Part shown: piece by piece, positions 26,637 through 36,515 of the stretch
How the letters are laid out: the number at the start of each line of letters is the position of its first letter
Numbering within the stretch: the first letter of the stretch is position 1
Notes under the pieces: generated by a model
Database searches by the model: none
Told to the model about the DNA's origin: nothing
What the model saw: only the letters and a program-made list of their open reading frames with translations
Position numbers and translations under genes: made by a program
NCBI RefSeq assembly: GCF_002803605.1
Contig: NZ_PHRG01000001.1
Span: 434,001-498,000, forward strand
Length of the DNA: 64,000 nucleotides
From: Acinetobacter pseudolwoffii
GTDB lineage: Bacteria > Pseudomonadota > Gammaproteobacteria > Pseudomonadales > Moraxellaceae
Direction of reading: 5' to 3'

Positions 26637-28349
26637 CTATTGTTCTAAATGTATAATCCGCATTTGCAGGCTGACATTGCCATTAAAGACATTTTTATCC
26701 AGCTCATACACCAAGCGCGTATCTTTCATCGGATCAAATTCATATTTATCGGCTGCATTGAAGGCGATCGCATCAATCACCTGCCCATTTTCCAAAGCCA
26801 CGCGTAATTTAAGATGTACATCTTTGAGCCAACGATAGTCCATAATCTTAAAGATCCCTTCAAAAATAGGTGGAGGGAATTTTTGCCCCCACGGACTTAA
26901 ATGTTGCAGGATATCGACTGTTTCGATCTGGAAAGCCGAAGCGGATAGCTCCCCATCCGTCCATAAAGTCGCAGTGAATAAATCCGCGTCCATCGTAGCA
27001 ATCAGCGCTTCAAAGACCTGCTTAAATTCAGCAAAATTTTCTTTTTTCAGGGTTAAACCCGCTGCCGCTGCATGCCCGCCAAAATGACTGACTAAATGTG
27101 GATATTGCTCCGCCACCTGTTCAATCGCATCACGGATATGAATCCCTTCAATCGAACGCGCTGAACCCTTGATATGTATTCCATCTTCATCTGCCGCAAA
27201 GACAATACTCGGACGATGGAACTGCTCTTTTAGACGCCCCGCCACAATACCAATGACACCTTGATGCCAATGCTGTTCAAACATGATTAATGCAGCCGGC
27301 AATTCAGTTTCGTCCAGCTGAATTTTCTCAAGTTCGTTTAAAGCGTCCTGCTTGATTTTAGCTTCGACCTGACGGCGTTCAACATTCAGTTGATTCAACT
27401 GTTCAGCCAATGGATAGGCCGTGGCCAGATCAGGTGCCAATAGACACTCGATCCCGATGTCCATGGTTTCCATCCGTCCGGCTGCATTAATGCGCGGCCC
27501 TAAGACAAAACCGAGATCTTGCGCTTTTAGACCTGCCGGATCACGTTTTGCAATATCCAGTAGCGCACTGATCCCTGCGCGGCACTGCCCTTGCTGAATC
27601 CGTTTCAGGCCCGCATCGACCAGAATCCGGTTGTTATAGTCCAGACTGGCGACATCGGCATAAGTACCGAGTGCCACCAGATCAAGATAATGAATAATTT
27701 GAGTGGTCGATTTTCCAAGTTTTTTGCGATGGGTCGACAGATTGGCCAGCACATAAAACGCCACCCCGACCCCGGCCAAGGCTTTGCTGGGGAAATCACA
27801 ACCGAGCTGATTCGGATTGACCACCGCTTCGGCTTCAGGTGTCGGCTTGGTGGTCAGGTGATGATCGGTAATAATCACCTGCATACCATGATCTTGCGCC
27901 TGTTTCACTCCTGCATGGCTGGAAATACCATTGTCCACGGTAATCAGCAGATCAGGCGTGAAATTGACGAAAGCCAGATCGGCAATGGCAGCCGTTAGAC
28001 CATAGCCATACTTAAAACGGTCTGGTACCAGATACTCGACATTCGCCCCCATATCACGTAGAGCCAGCACCATGAGTGCAGTACTGGTTGCACCATCGGC
28101 ATCGTAATCGCCGACAATCACGATTTTCTGGCCACGATCAATTGCCTGATCGATCAACTGAATCGCATCCGTCAGGCCTTTCATGGTCGGTGCCAGCAGA
28201 TGCTTGAGTTTAAGCTCAAGTTCCTGCTCGGACTCCACCCCGCGACGGGCCAGAATTTCAGCCACAAACGCTGGAACACCCTGAAAATTTTCAGGACGGG
28301 TCAGAAAGGGGCGCTGTTTGATGTCAAGTTTTGGCATGATTTTTGGCAT
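26637..28349 (-). CDS. recJ: single-stranded-DNA-specific exonuclease RecJ
   Basis: DHH-family 5'-3' exonuclease, 570 residues from the ATG at 28349. It resects DNA in recombination, mismatch and base-excision repair. Motifs: VIVGDYDADGATSTAL (the DYDAD Mn-binding motif), ITDHHLT (DHH), and the DHHA1 segment SHFGGHAAAAGLTL. I chose ATG 28349 because it follows the pdxH stop by two bases; an in-frame ATG at 28379 would overlap pdxH by 28 bases, and another at 28337 is possible. No clear ribosome site is seen at any of these, so coupling to pdxH translation is likely. Confidence 0.93.
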   Translation of the reverse strand: MPKIMPKLDIKQRPFLTRPENFQGVPAFVAEILARRGVESEQELELKLKHLLAPTMKGLTDAIQLIDQAIDRGQKIVIVGDYDADGATSTALMVLALRDMGANVEYLVPDRFKYGYGLTAAIADLAFVNFTPDLLITVDNGISSHAGVKQAQDHGMQVIITDHHLTTKPTPEAEAVVNPNQLGCDFPSKALAGVGVAFYVLANLSTHRKKLGKSTTQIIHYLDLVALGTYADVASLDYNNRILVDAGLKRIQQGQCRAGISALLDIAKRDPAGLKAQDLGFVLGPRINAAGRMETMDIGIECLLAPDLATAYPLAEQLNQLNVERRQVEAKIKQDALNELEKIQLDETELPAALIMFEQHWHQGVIGIVAGRLKEQFHRPSIVFAADEDGIHIKGSARSIEGIHIRDAIEQVAEQYPHLVSHFGGHAAAAGLTLKKENFAEFKQVFEALIATMDADLFTATLWTDGELSASAFQIETVDILQHLSPWGQKFPPPIFEGIFKIMDYRWLKDVHLKLRVALENGQVIDAIAFNAADKYEFDPMKDTRLVYELDKNVFNGNVSLQMRIIHLEQ

Positions 28350-28351
28350 AA

Positions 28352-29008
28352 TCAAGGCATCAAGCGTTGCAATTGCCATGCACCGTCAATTTTCTCATAG
28401 CTTAAACGATCATGCAGACGGTTCGGACGGCCCTGCCAGAATTCATAATAATCGGGTTCGAGACGATAACCGCCCCAAAACTCCGGTTTATCCAGCTGTT
28501 GCTGATTCGCCACCTGATTATGCAAATCCCAGAAACGCTGTTGCAGCTCTTCACGGCTGGCAATTACCCCACTTTGCGGGGTGCTGATATGCGCAGCAAT
28601 CTGGCTGTCACGTGGGCGTTTATGATAGTAATCAGTCGACTCCTGTTCAGAAATCTTGATGACTTTACCACTCACCCGAATCTGACGTTCCTGATCCTGC
28701 CAATAGAACAATAATTCAGCATACGGATTTTCGGCCAGATCCAAACCTTTTTGGCTGTCATAATTGGTATAGAAGTCATAGCCGGCTTCAGTCGCCCCGC
28801 GCAGTAATACGGTACGCACATGCGGACGACCTTGAGCATCCGCCGTTGCCAATGACATGGCATAGGGTTCATGCAGCTTCGCTTCTAGTGCATGGTTAAA
28901 CCATTGCAAGAACTGCATATGCGGATTCGGGTTGACCTGCTGTTCTTGCAGCTCGCCTTTCTGATAATTCAGGCGTAGCTCACTCAGATCTTTGATCAGA
29001 TCACTCAT
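28352..29008 (-). CDS. pdxH: pyridoxamine/pyridoxine 5'-phosphate oxidase
   Basis: FMN-dependent enzyme, 218 residues (E. coli PdxH 218). It oxidises PNP or PMP to pyridoxal 5'-phosphate, the last step of vitamin B6 synthesis and salvage. Motifs: MSLATADAQGRPHVRTVLLRG (FMN binding, about 53-73), FYTNYDSQKGLDLAENPYAELLFYW, RPRDSQIAAHISTPQSGVI, and the C-terminal FWQGRPNRLHDRLSYE. AGAGGAAG precedes the ATG. It lies between glmM (11 bases upstream) and recJ (2 bases downstream), so the three probably share a transcript. Confidence 0.95.
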   Translation of the reverse strand: MSDLIKDLSELRLNYQKGELQEQQVNPNPHMQFLQWFNHALEAKLHEPYAMSLATADAQGRPHVRTVLLRGATEAGYDFYTNYDSQKGLDLAENPYAELLFYWQDQERQIRVSGKVIKISEQESTDYYHKRPRDSQIAAHISTPQSGVIASREELQQRFWDLHNQVANQQQLDKPEFWGGYRLEPDYYEFWQGRPNRLHDRLSYEKIDGAWQLQRLMP

Positions 29009-29019
29009 TCTTTCTTCCT

Positions 29020-30351
29020 CTAAGCGGCATTGGCACGTACAGCATCAGCTAATGAATTTGCCAGTGCAGTCACTTCACTTAAATCTTCGCCTTCCACCAT
29101 GACACGAATCACCGGTTCAGTGCCTGATTTACGAATCAACAAGCGGCCACGCCCTTTAAGCTGCTGTTCGGCTTTTTCAAATTCAGCGGCCAAGGCCGGT
29201 ACTGAATAAGGATCAAACATGGCATCTAAACGCACATTGACCAGGACATTTGGCAACAGTTGAAAATCAGCCACCAGCTCATGCAGGGCTTTCTTCTGTT
29301 CAACCATGACTGTCAGCACTTGCAAGGCGGCAATAATGGCATCGCCGGTGGTGCTCTTGTCCAAGGTCAGAATATGCCCAGAAGGCTCGCCACCAATCGT
29401 CCAGCCGTTTTCTTCCAGACCTTGCAACACATAACGGTCGCCGACTTTGGCACGTAATAATGGCACTTGAGCTTTTTCCAGTGCCAGTTCCAGTGCCATA
29501 TTGCTCATTAAGGTACCGACGATACCTGCCGGCTTTTTCGAGCTTTGCGTGGCAAGAATATACAGAATATGGTCGCCATCAATCAGCTTTCCAGACTTAT
29601 CCACCAGAACTACACGGTCGGCATCGCCATCAAAAGCAACACCTAAGTCGGCCTGATGCTGGATCACGGCTTGTTGCAAGCTTTCAGGATGAGTCGAACC
29701 ACAGTCTTTATTGATATTTAACCCGGTCGGTTCATTATGAATGGCAATCACACGTGCGCCCAGCTCACGGAACACAGCAGGCCCGACGTTATAGGCGGCA
29801 CCATTGGCACAATCCACCACAATGGTGAGTTCATTCAAGTCCAGATGATAGGGGAAAGTCGATTTACAGAATTCAATATAGCGACCATTGGCATCTTTGA
29901 CCCGGATACTTTTACCCAGGCTCGCGGTATCTTCAATGATGAAATCTTGTTCGAGTTCCTGATTGATTTCTTCTTGCAAGGCATCCGGTAATTTCTTGCC
30001 TTCCGCCGAGAAAAACTTAATACCGTTATCGAAATACGGATTATGCGAAGCAGAAATTACAATTCCCAGGCTGGCATGCAAGGCGCGGGTCAAATGGGCA
30101 ATCGCCGGTGTTGGCAGTGGGCCTAAAAGATGAACATAGACGCCAGCCGCATTTAAACCTGCCTGCAAGGCGGCTTCCAGGATATAGCCAGACAAACGGG
30201 TATCTTTACCCAAAACCACCAAGGGCTTGGCTTTTTTACTATGACGCTTTAAAACCTTACCGGCTGCAAACCCCAATTTCAGGGCAAACTCAGGGGTAAT
30301 CGGCAATTCGCCAAACTTTCCACGAATACCGTCCGTACCAAAATAACTCAT
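29020..30351 (-). CDS. glmM: phosphoglucosamine mutase
   Basis: A 443-residue enzyme (E. coli GlmM 445) that converts glucosamine-6-phosphate to glucosamine-1-phosphate for UDP-GlcNAc, feeding peptidoglycan and lipid A. Start [15 protein letters not shown] is standard, with GAGATAAAG before the ATG; an upstream ATG at 30441 is unlikely. Motifs: active-site serine loop [19 protein letters not shown], metal-binding [12 protein letters not shown], sugar loop GGEPSGHIL, and phosphate-binding [16 protein letters not shown]. First gene of a glmM-pdxH-recJ run. Confidence 0.95.
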   Translation of the reverse strand: MSYFGTDGIRGKFGELPITPEFALKLGFAAGKVLKRHSKKAKPLVVLGKDTRLSGYILEAALQAGLNAAGVYVHLLGPLPTPAIAHLTRALHASLGIVISASHNPYFDNGIKFFSAEGKKLPDALQEEINQELEQDFIIEDTASLGKSIRVKDANGRYIEFCKSTFPYHLDLNELTIVVDCANGAAYNVGPAVFRELGARVIAIHNEPTGLNINKDCGSTHPESLQQAVIQHQADLGVAFDGDADRVVLVDKSGKLIDGDHILYILATQSSKKPAGIVGTLMSNMALELALEKAQVPLLRAKVGDRYVLQGLEENGWTIGGEPSGHILTLDKSTTGDAIIAALQVLTVMVEQKKALHELVADFQLLPNVLVNVRLDAMFDPYSVPALAAEFEKAEQQLKGRGRLLIRKSGTEPVIRVMVEGEDLSEVTALANSLADAVRANAA

Positions 30352-30421
30352 CTTTATCTCACTTCTTAGCGGATGATTGATCTCACCCATTTTTTCCCTG
30401 TGCCACACTTTACACCAAAAT

Positions 30422-30451
30422 AAAAAAGCCGTCATTTGCATGACGGCTTTT
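30422..30451 (-). terminator. terminator of guaB
   Basis: AAAAGCCGTCAT / ATGACGGCTTTT stem with loop TTGC, 23 bases after the guaB stop. Confidence 0.85.
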
Positions 30452-30473
30452 AAAAACTTTAAATCACAGGAGA

Positions 30474-31967
<1,494 letters not shown>

Positions 31968-32143
31968 CTATTATAAACAAATATCGACTTAAATTTCATT
32001 GCAATTGCAAAATTATTTTTGCATTAAAATAGTTTTGAGGGCTGGATTTTTTCCAGTGAATCAATTTGAGAAATACGACATCAGAAAAGAACTGACCACA
32101 GTAGCCTGATGCTTGAACTCAATCCCGATACTTTAAAAAGCTA

Positions 32144-32168
32144 AAAAGCAGAGCCTAAACTCTGCTTT
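32144..32168 (-). terminator. terminator of the YkgJ-type gene
   Basis: AAAGCAGAG / CTCTGCTTT stem with a 6-base loop and a T run on the minus side. Confidence 0.75.
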
Positions 32169-32176
32169 GGGTCGAT

Positions 32177-32542
32177 TTAGCTGACGTATTCAAAACTGTC
32201 ATCATTGTCAGCTTCATCATTTTCAATCTGAATAAAAGGCAACATATTATGTGCCAAACGGGCTTTATTGCATTGATCATCGGCGATCTGTACTTCTTTG
32301 CAGGATGAACTGCGCAGCTCATACATACCGCAACTGACCTGCTGGCCGATGGTGCCATCCAGTGCAATACAGCGTGGATTTTTTTGATTGGTTCCAGCCA
32401 TACATGAATAAACTGCTGTTACAGGTTCCGTATAATGCTCAGGCATATGAATCCCTTCAGCCCAGTAAAACGAAACCCTGAAATAGGCGCAGCACGCCCC
32501 GCAGCTTAAACATGCATCTGGTGTTGGAACTTGAGATAACAT
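32177..32542 (-). CDS. YkgJ family cysteine-cluster protein
   Basis: A 121-residue small protein with the zinc- or iron-binding Cys cluster of the CxxCxxCC family: CLSCGACCAYFRVSFYWAEG at residues 11-30, then Cys 47, Cys 58, Cys 71 and Cys 81 (SSSCKEV) downstream. Such proteins are widespread and probably bind a metal or Fe-S cluster; their role is not known. The C-terminus is strongly acidic (ENDEADNDDSFEYVS). It stands alone, with no operon partner. Confidence 0.85.
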   Translation of the reverse strand: MLSQVPTPDACLSCGACCAYFRVSFYWAEGIHMPEHYTEPVTAVYSCMAGTNQKNPRCIALDGTIGQQVSCGMYELRSSSCKEVQIADDQCNKARLAHNMLPFIQIENDEADNDDSFEYVS

Positions 32543-32638
32543 TTCTTATAAGTTCTCATGATCAAAAAAAAGTTTTTTGGAGAAGAAATATAAAAAATGT
32601 TGTTTTTCTACACAAGAAAAATTTTATTTTTCTGTGAA

Positions 32639-33436
32639 CTATTCAGGACAGGTAAAAACAGTTTCGTCCATCAGGTCGGTGCCACATTGCAGCGTTTCAA
32701 TCCAGTCCAGAAACTGGGTGATCTGCTCTTTACCCATAAAAGGCGTGCCATGCTGCGGCACAATCATCTCGATATCCATGCCCCGCACCATGTTCACCCA
32801 AAGACGAATCACCTTGTTATTGCACATATAACGCTGATGAAAGCTTTTCATTTTTGGGATATGCGCCGCAAAGTTTTCCAATGGTTTGGCAGCATCATCG
32901 ACCATCGATGCGCCCATATCTCCCGAAAACAGGATCTTGGCAATCGGATCATAAAACTGGAAATTGCCGACTGAATGCAGAAAATGCGCTGGTACCGCCA
33001 CAATATTGGCATTACCCAGAGGAATGATCTGACCATGATCCGGGAGCTCGACCAGCCGATCTAGCCAGTTGCCTTTCATCCGGTCACTCATAAAAGCCGA
33101 GTTTAAATGTGGCAAGAAACGCGCCCAGAGCTTGGAAGCCACCACTTTGGCATCGGTATATACCAGCCAGCGTGGCATCGAAGTAATGATGTCAGGATCC
33201 TGATGCGAAGCCATGACATAATCCAGATTGGTCAACCGGGTGTATTTATTCAGTTCCATGGTTAGCGGAACATAGGTGAGATCACCACCCGGATCGAGTA
33301 CCGCCGCCCGCTCGTTATCAATGATTAAAAACTGGTTTGCCTGAACGCCTTCACCTTTGACCAGACTGGTAAAACTGATGCATTTATGTGTCCCGTTATC
33401 AAACAGGACCTGCGATGTGGTGCGTTCAAAAACCAT
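32639..33436 (-). CDS. metallo-beta-lactamase-fold protein, ODP (oxygen-binding diiron) type
   Basis: A 265-residue protein with the beta-lactamase fold of flavodiiron proteins but no flavodoxin domain. The metal motif in the usual HxHxDH position reads SHQDPDIIT, where the second His is replaced by Asp, as in diiron (FprA-like) members. Further ligand positions are PAHFLHSVGNFQFYDP, SGDMGAS and VPQHGTPF. Family members bind O2 or NO at a diiron site, or act in signalling. Without a fused flavodoxin, it would need a separate electron donor, and none is encoded next door. Function is not predicted further. Confidence 0.8.
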   Translation of the reverse strand: MVFERTTSQVLFDNGTHKCISFTSLVKGEGVQANQFLIIDNERAAVLDPGGDLTYVPLTMELNKYTRLTNLDYVMASHQDPDIITSMPRWLVYTDAKVVASKLWARFLPHLNSAFMSDRMKGNWLDRLVELPDHGQIIPLGNANIVAVPAHFLHSVGNFQFYDPIAKILFSGDMGASMVDDAAKPLENFAAHIPKMKSFHQRYMCNNKVIRLWVNMVRGMDIEMIVPQHGTPFMGKEQITQFLDWIETLQCGTDLMDETVFTCPE

Positions 33437-33570
33437 GTATATATTCCCCGATTTAAATTTAAAAGTGCTGTTTTATACCCATATAACATATAAGTATTTA
33501 GTTGAACTTACAATCAATAAAACTGGCCATATCACACTACTTATCAAAGTTTTAAGCTTATTTTAGGCAT

Positions 33571-33599
33571 AAAAAATCCTGAGTTTTTAGCTCAGGATT
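33571..33599 (-). terminator. terminator of the GDT1-family gene
   Basis: AATCCTGAG / CTCAGGATT stem, 7-base loop, with a T6 run on the minus side. Confidence 0.85.
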
Positions 33600-33620
33600 C
33601 ATGCAATTATTACTGTATTT

Positions 33621-34196
33621 TTAAAATAAATAATATTGAAGCAGAGTGGCGACACCAATCACCAGGAAAATGGCCGCGCCAATTTTATGAATCAGGCTGA
33701 TCGGCAGCCTGTTCGCCAGTTTATCTCCTAGAAATACCGCAGGTGCATTGGCCAGCATCATCCCCAAAGTGGTACCGAGCATCACCCAGAATATACTATC
33801 GAAACGTGCTGCCAGCGCGACTGTGGCAATCTGGGTTTTATCGCCAATTTCTGCCAGAAAGAACAAAATGAAGGTCGCAGCAAATACCCCGAATTTTTGC
33901 CATTTATTGATACTGGCATTTTCATCTCCGAGTTCATCCGGAATCAGCATCCAGGCCGCCATCGCAATAAAACCAATCGACACAATCCACAGCAACACTT
34001 CCGGCCCAATCACCGTGGTGATCCATTGTCCCAATACCGCAGAAAGGCCATGGTTAATCAGCGTCGCCAATAAAATAGCAACTAAAATAGGAACGGGTTT
34101 GCGAAAACGTGCGGCAAGCAGCAAAGCCAGCAGTTGGGTTTTGTCACCCATTTCAGCCAGTGCCACAATTGCGGTCGACAGTAAGAATTCATACAT
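33621..34196 (-). CDS. TMEM165/GDT1 family manganese exporter
   Basis: A 191-residue inner-membrane protein of two repeated halves, each starting with the family signature: ALAEMGDKTQLLALLLAARF (about 12-31) and FLAEIGDKTQIATVALAARF (about 113-132). It has about six membrane segments. GDT1/MneA proteins move Mn2+ (or Ca2+) by exchange for H+. The signature Glu and Asp residues are both intact. A yybP-ykoY manganese riboswitch lies directly upstream (34266-34406), which supports Mn2+ export as the job and explains regulation: expression should rise when cytoplasmic Mn2+ is high. Confidence 0.93.
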   Translation of the reverse strand: MYEFLLSTAIVALAEMGDKTQLLALLLAARFRKPVPILVAILLATLINHGLSAVLGQWITTVIGPEVLLWIVSIGFIAMAAWMLIPDELGDENASINKWQKFGVFAATFILFFLAEIGDKTQIATVALAARFDSIFWVMLGTTLGMMLANAPAVFLGDKLANRLPISLIHKIGAAIFLVIGVATLLQYYLF

Positions 34197-34265
34197 GAGG
34201 TCTTTCTCTGGCTAGCATCCAATACCAATGACTCACCGCTCCTGCTAGCCAAAATCTGCAGAGTG

Positions 34266-34406
34266 GTAAATCAAAGGTCTTGCCAACAAAAGAAAGCTTC
34301 GAGAAGCTCATTTGGTTTTTTGCTATGATGACCATGTCCGGTTCAGGACAAATATGTTGACCATCACCCTTCTGCTTTGCGCAAAAGGCGGCTACTCCCC
34401 AATGAA
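34266..34406 (-). ncRNA. yybP-ykoY manganese riboswitch
   Basis: The minus strand carries the family's conserved pieces in order: GGGGAGTAGCC (34390-34400), GTCAACAT about 40 bases later, and GGCAAGACCTTTGA closing the aptamer (34271-34284). The ends can pair (TCA..GG with CC..TGA). This class binds Mn2+ and controls Mn exporters; the gene 70 bases downstream is a GDT1-type Mn exporter. The segment between aptamer and ATG has repeats (GCTAGC at two places) that could form the expression-platform hairpin. Confidence 0.9.
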
Positions 34407-34500
34407 GTGCGCCAAGTATAGAATCAAATCCATTATTTTTCAATGTGGCAAAAATAAACCCCGCCGAAGCAGGGTCTATGATTGAAATAATCTGATCAGA

Positions 34501-36513
34501 TTAAATCAATAAAGTACGGATATCTTTGAGCAGCTGGGTTAGCTTGTTGGTGAAACGCGCAGCATCTGCACCATTAATCACACGGTGATCGTATGACAAA
34601 GACAACGGTAGCATCAAGCGTGGATCAAAGCCTTCACCATTCCAGACGGGTTGCATGGTGGCAGGTGAAATTCCCAGAATTGCCACTTGCGGCCAGTTCA
34701 CCAGCGGCGTAAATGCAGTACCACCAATTGAGCCCAGGCTGGTAATGGTAAAGTTCGCCCCTTGCAGATCTTTTGGCGACAATTTCTTGTCACGCGCTTT
34801 TTGACCCAAGCTTCCCAGCTCAGTGGCAATCTGTTTAATCGACTTCTGATCGGGATGACGCAATACCGGAACCGTTAAACCATCTGGCGTTGCCACCGCG
34901 ATCCCCATATGGATCTCGTTACGTAGCAGGACTGACTTGCCATCATCGGCCAAGTGACCAGCAAACTCGCGCTCTTCTTTTAACAAGTGCGCAACTGCTT
35001 TGATGATGAAGGCCATAATGGTCAGGCTCAGGCCTTCTTTCTTGAAGTTGCCTTTCAGCTCATTACGCCACGCTTCCAGTTCAGTAATATCGGCTGCATC
35101 AAACTGGGTCACTTGCGGAATGAAATTATTCAGCGACAACTGCGGAATAGACACTTGTTGCAAACGCGTCAAGGCTTTTTCTTCCACACCACCAAAAGCA
35201 CTAAAGTCTGGCAATTTTGGTAGACCTGCGGCTTGAACAGCAGCGGCTACAGGAGCAGCCTGCGGCGCAGTCAGGCGCGCTTTGACATAAGCCTTCAGAT
35301 CTTCTTTCATCACCCGGGCATTGGAACCTGAAGCCTGAACTTCTGACAATACTACGCCCAGTTCACGTGCCAGTTTACGTACAGCAGGGCCGGCATAGAC
35401 TTTCGAGTTGGCGACATTCTGCTCTTTCGTCAGCTTGTCGGCATTGTCAGAGGTCGCCACCGCTGGAGTAGAAGATGCCGCAGGTGCTGCTTTGGTGGTC
35501 TCTACTGGTGCAACAGCTGCTTTCGGTGCTTCCGCTTTAGCCGCAACAGGTGCAGCCTCTGCTTGCGCTTCAGCTTGAATTGTCATCAGTGCAATGCCTT
35601 CAGAGACATTTTGTCCCAGCTCAACATGAATCGCCTTGATCACCCCAGCAGTTGTGCTTGGCACTTCAACCGTGGCTTTGTCTGATTCCACCACGATGAT
35701 GCTCTGGTCTTTTTCAACCGTATCACCGACAGAAACCAGAATTTCAGCCACAGCTGCTTTGTCTACACCCAGATCAGGCACCATCACTTCAACATCACCC
35801 GCAGGTGCTGCTGCAGCTTGAGCCACTGGCTCCGCTTTAGCATCTTGAACTGGCGCAGCTTCAGCTTTTGGCGCTTCTGCTGCAACAGTCGGGGTCGATC
35901 CTGAAGTTTTCACTTTTAGAATCACCACACCTTCTTTAATCGTGTCGCCTTCTTTAATGTCGATGGATTCCACCGTACCTGCAACCGTACTTGGCACTTC
36001 AACAGTCGCCTTGTCCGATTCCACCACCACGATGCTTTGATCCACCTCGATTTCATCACCGACAGAGACCAAAATTTCACCGACAGTGGCTTTCTCTACA
36101 CCAATATCGGGGACTTGAACATCGACCACTTGTGAACTTGCTTGAGCCTCAGGCGCAGCAGAAACTTTTGGCTGATGTGATGCCAGTTCTTGCATGATTT
36201 CCTGATCAGGCAAAGACGTCGGTGTATTTTCTGAGGTTTTTTGTGAGGCATCTGCTTGCTGTGGCTCGACCACATCCGTACTGCCATCTTCAGCTTGCAG
36301 TTCAATCAGTACCGCGCCTTCAGTCACTTCATCACCCTGACTGACCAGAATGCTTTTCACCACCCCTGCTGAAGTGCTGGGCACTTCAACAGAGGCTTTA
36401 TCAGATTCAAGCAACACGATGCTGTCATCAATCGCAATCGTATCACCGACTTTGACCAGAATTTCGGCCACGGTTGCCTGATCTACACCAATATCGGGAG
36501 TCGTAATTTGCAT
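34501..36513 (-). CDS. aceF: pyruvate dehydrogenase E2, dihydrolipoyl acetyltransferase
   Basis: A 670-residue core subunit of the pyruvate dehydrogenase complex; it passes the acetyl group from lipoyl-lysine to CoA. It has three lipoyl domains (residues 1-75, 130-203, 240-314), each with the ESDKA[ST]VEVPS motif and lipoylated Lys about 39, 169 and 279. They are joined by flexible Ala/Pro/Glu-rich linkers. A peripheral-subunit-binding domain YAGPAVRKLARELGV (about 373-410) and the catalytic domain follow, with SLSYDHRVINGADAARF (His about 643). The order matches E. coli AceF. The start is two bases after the aceE stop. No lpd gene is present in this operon. Confidence 0.96.
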   Translation of the reverse strand: MQITTPDIGVDQATVAEILVKVGDTIAIDDSIVLLESDKASVEVPSTSAGVVKSILVSQGDEVTEGAVLIELQAEDGSTDVVEPQQADASQKTSENTPTSLPDQEIMQELASHQPKVSAAPEAQASSQVVDVQVPDIGVEKATVGEILVSVGDEIEVDQSIVVVESDKATVEVPSTVAGTVESIDIKEGDTIKEGVVILKVKTSGSTPTVAAEAPKAEAAPVQDAKAEPVAQAAAAPAGDVEVMVPDLGVDKAAVAEILVSVGDTVEKDQSIIVVESDKATVEVPSTTAGVIKAIHVELGQNVSEGIALMTIQAEAQAEAAPVAAKAEAPKAAVAPVETTKAAPAASSTPAVATSDNADKLTKEQNVANSKVYAGPAVRKLARELGVVLSEVQASGSNARVMKEDLKAYVKARLTAPQAAPVAAAVQAAGLPKLPDFSAFGGVEEKALTRLQQVSIPQLSLNNFIPQVTQFDAADITELEAWRNELKGNFKKEGLSLTIMAFIIKAVAHLLKEEREFAGHLADDGKSVLLRNEIHMGIAVATPDGLTVPVLRHPDQKSIKQIATELGSLGQKARDKKLSPKDLQGANFTITSLGSIGGTAFTPLVNWPQVAILGISPATMQPVWNGEGFDPRLMLPLSLSYDHRVINGADAARFTNKLTQLLKDIRTLLI

Positions 36514-36515
36514 GC

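Noticed and set aside
34189-34443. 84-codon minus-strand frame upstream of the GDT1 gene
   Set aside because: It runs through the riboswitch core and has no ribosome site; the RNA explanation is far stronger.
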